29,344 bases of DNA from IMG/VR virus record IMGVR_UViG_3300006919_000287, positions 1-29,344 of that record, one strand, 5' to 3'. Within the stretch, counting starts at the first letter, position 1, and each line of letters begins with the position of its first letter. Below are positions 29,086-29,344 of the stretch, in pieces. The notes beneath the pieces are model-generated. The model saw only the letters and a program-made list of their open reading frames with translations. It did not search any database and was not told the origin of the DNA. The stretch comes from a virus. A program made the translations under genes and the position numbers.

Positions 29086-29240
29086 AATATCTTACCTAAT
29101 AAAATACTTGTTAAAATCATTATAAGCATCCAAAACAAACCGAACTGAAACTTATTCCAAGTAGAACCGTCTCTTTTGAATTGTAGCCATACCTTTAAGT
29201 CTATGTACTTAATTATAAAAAACTCTATTATTTTTTTCAT
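29082..29240 (-). CDS. Small membrane protein of lysis cassette, 52 aa
   Basis: Basic start (MKKIIEFFIIKYIDLKVWLQ), a middle with FKRDGSTWNKFQFG and a final hydrophobic helix (LFWMLIMILTSILLG, about residues 35-49). Both ends overlap neighbours by ATGA (29237-29240, 29082-29085), which confirms the frame. It may be a second holin, an antiholin or a spanin-like helper. Confidence 0.7.
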   Translation of the reverse strand: MKKIIEFFIIKYIDLKVWLQFKRDGSTWNKFQFGLFWMLIMILTSILLGKIL

Positions 29241-29344
29241 TTTTCAAGTATTTCGTTAATCCTCTTTAAATCTTTTCTTACTCTTTCCCTTTCTAACTTG
29301 ACCTCTAATATCTCTCCTTCAAGTACTCTAATGTCAGGGAATAC
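29237..29344 (-). CDS. Coiled-coil protein, 5' end outside window
   Basis: The last 35 codons of a gene (VFPDIRVLEGEILEVKLERE, then RVRKDLKRINEILEK) end in TGA that overlaps the next ATG. The whole part is a heptad-type helix. It may be a spanin-like or assembly helper in the lysis region; the family cannot be told from this fragment. Confidence 0.65.
   Translation of the reverse strand, partial: VFPDIRVLEGEILEVKLERERVRKDLKRINEILEK

Noticed and set aside
1-29344. tRNA genes, CRISPR arrays, insertion sequences, integrase or attachment sites
   Set aside because: None found by eye on either strand; no cloverleaf-like segments, no regularly spaced repeats and no recombinase motifs.

Overview
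This window looks like most of the genome of a tailed phage (siphovirus-type) that infects a member of the Bacteroidota, most likely a marine or aquatic flavobacterium. The DNA is AT-rich (GC about one third by eye). Every supported gene lies on the minus strand, so transcription runs from high to low coordinates. Start codons are rarely preceded by Shine-Dalgarno sequences, and three intergenic regions carry Bacteroidota-type promoters (TTTG-like box, 19-21 bases, TAnnTTTG). Several proteins (portal, XkdF-like protease, the paired small virion genes, the helicase/DUF3127 block) are of types I associate with uncultured flavobacterial phages. That link is from memory, not from a search. I see no integrase, repressor, DNA polymerase or primase, so a lytic phage that borrows the host replisome is the simplest reading. 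Genes are cut at both window ends (a tail fibre at 1, a coiled-coil protein at 29344), as expected for an arbitrarily opened or permuted contig.

Layout in transcription order. (1) Lysis: partial coiled-coil protein, small membrane protein, M15 peptidase, two-TM holin (29344-28303), then a 168-base almost pure A/T gap. (2) Early/replication block (28134-21124): NinG-like nuclease, a promoter-plus-terminator leader, two 43-residue coiled-coil proteins, two OB-fold/ssDNA-binding candidates, a RecA-fold helicase, a sigma-like factor, two PD-(D/E)XK nucleases, DUF3310 and many small genes, ending with a DnaA-domain-IV-like protein. (3) A probable nucleic-acid modification cassette (21140-18915): PAPS-reductase-family PP-loop protein, ParB-like protein and a GREB1/TAGT-like glycosyltransferase. 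(4) Terminase small and large subunits (18915-17427), then four small genes. (5) Tail module (16353-7791): tail assembly chaperone with a -1 frameshift, tail terminator candidate, gp10-like neck protein, distal-tail-like protein, a 1368-residue tail-tip protein with FN3-like repeats, and the tape measure. (6) Head module (7755-1045): XkdF-like protease, fibre-like protein, scaffold, major capsid, tail tube, portal, connector. (7) Tail fibre (771-1).

Main points of interest: a -1 frameshift in the tail chaperone gene hidden at a T9 run; a repeated motif TACNAAA-N13/14-ACGTTATAT (core ACGTTATAT) just ahead of structural genes and the ParB gene, which a phage sigma-like factor might read; the PAPS-reductase/ParB/glycosyltransferase cassette; a strong contrast in GATC density that marks the tail-tip genes and the fibre as a separate mosaic block; and several real genes under 55 codons, including a Cys-rich 49-residue protein hidden under a spurious frame.
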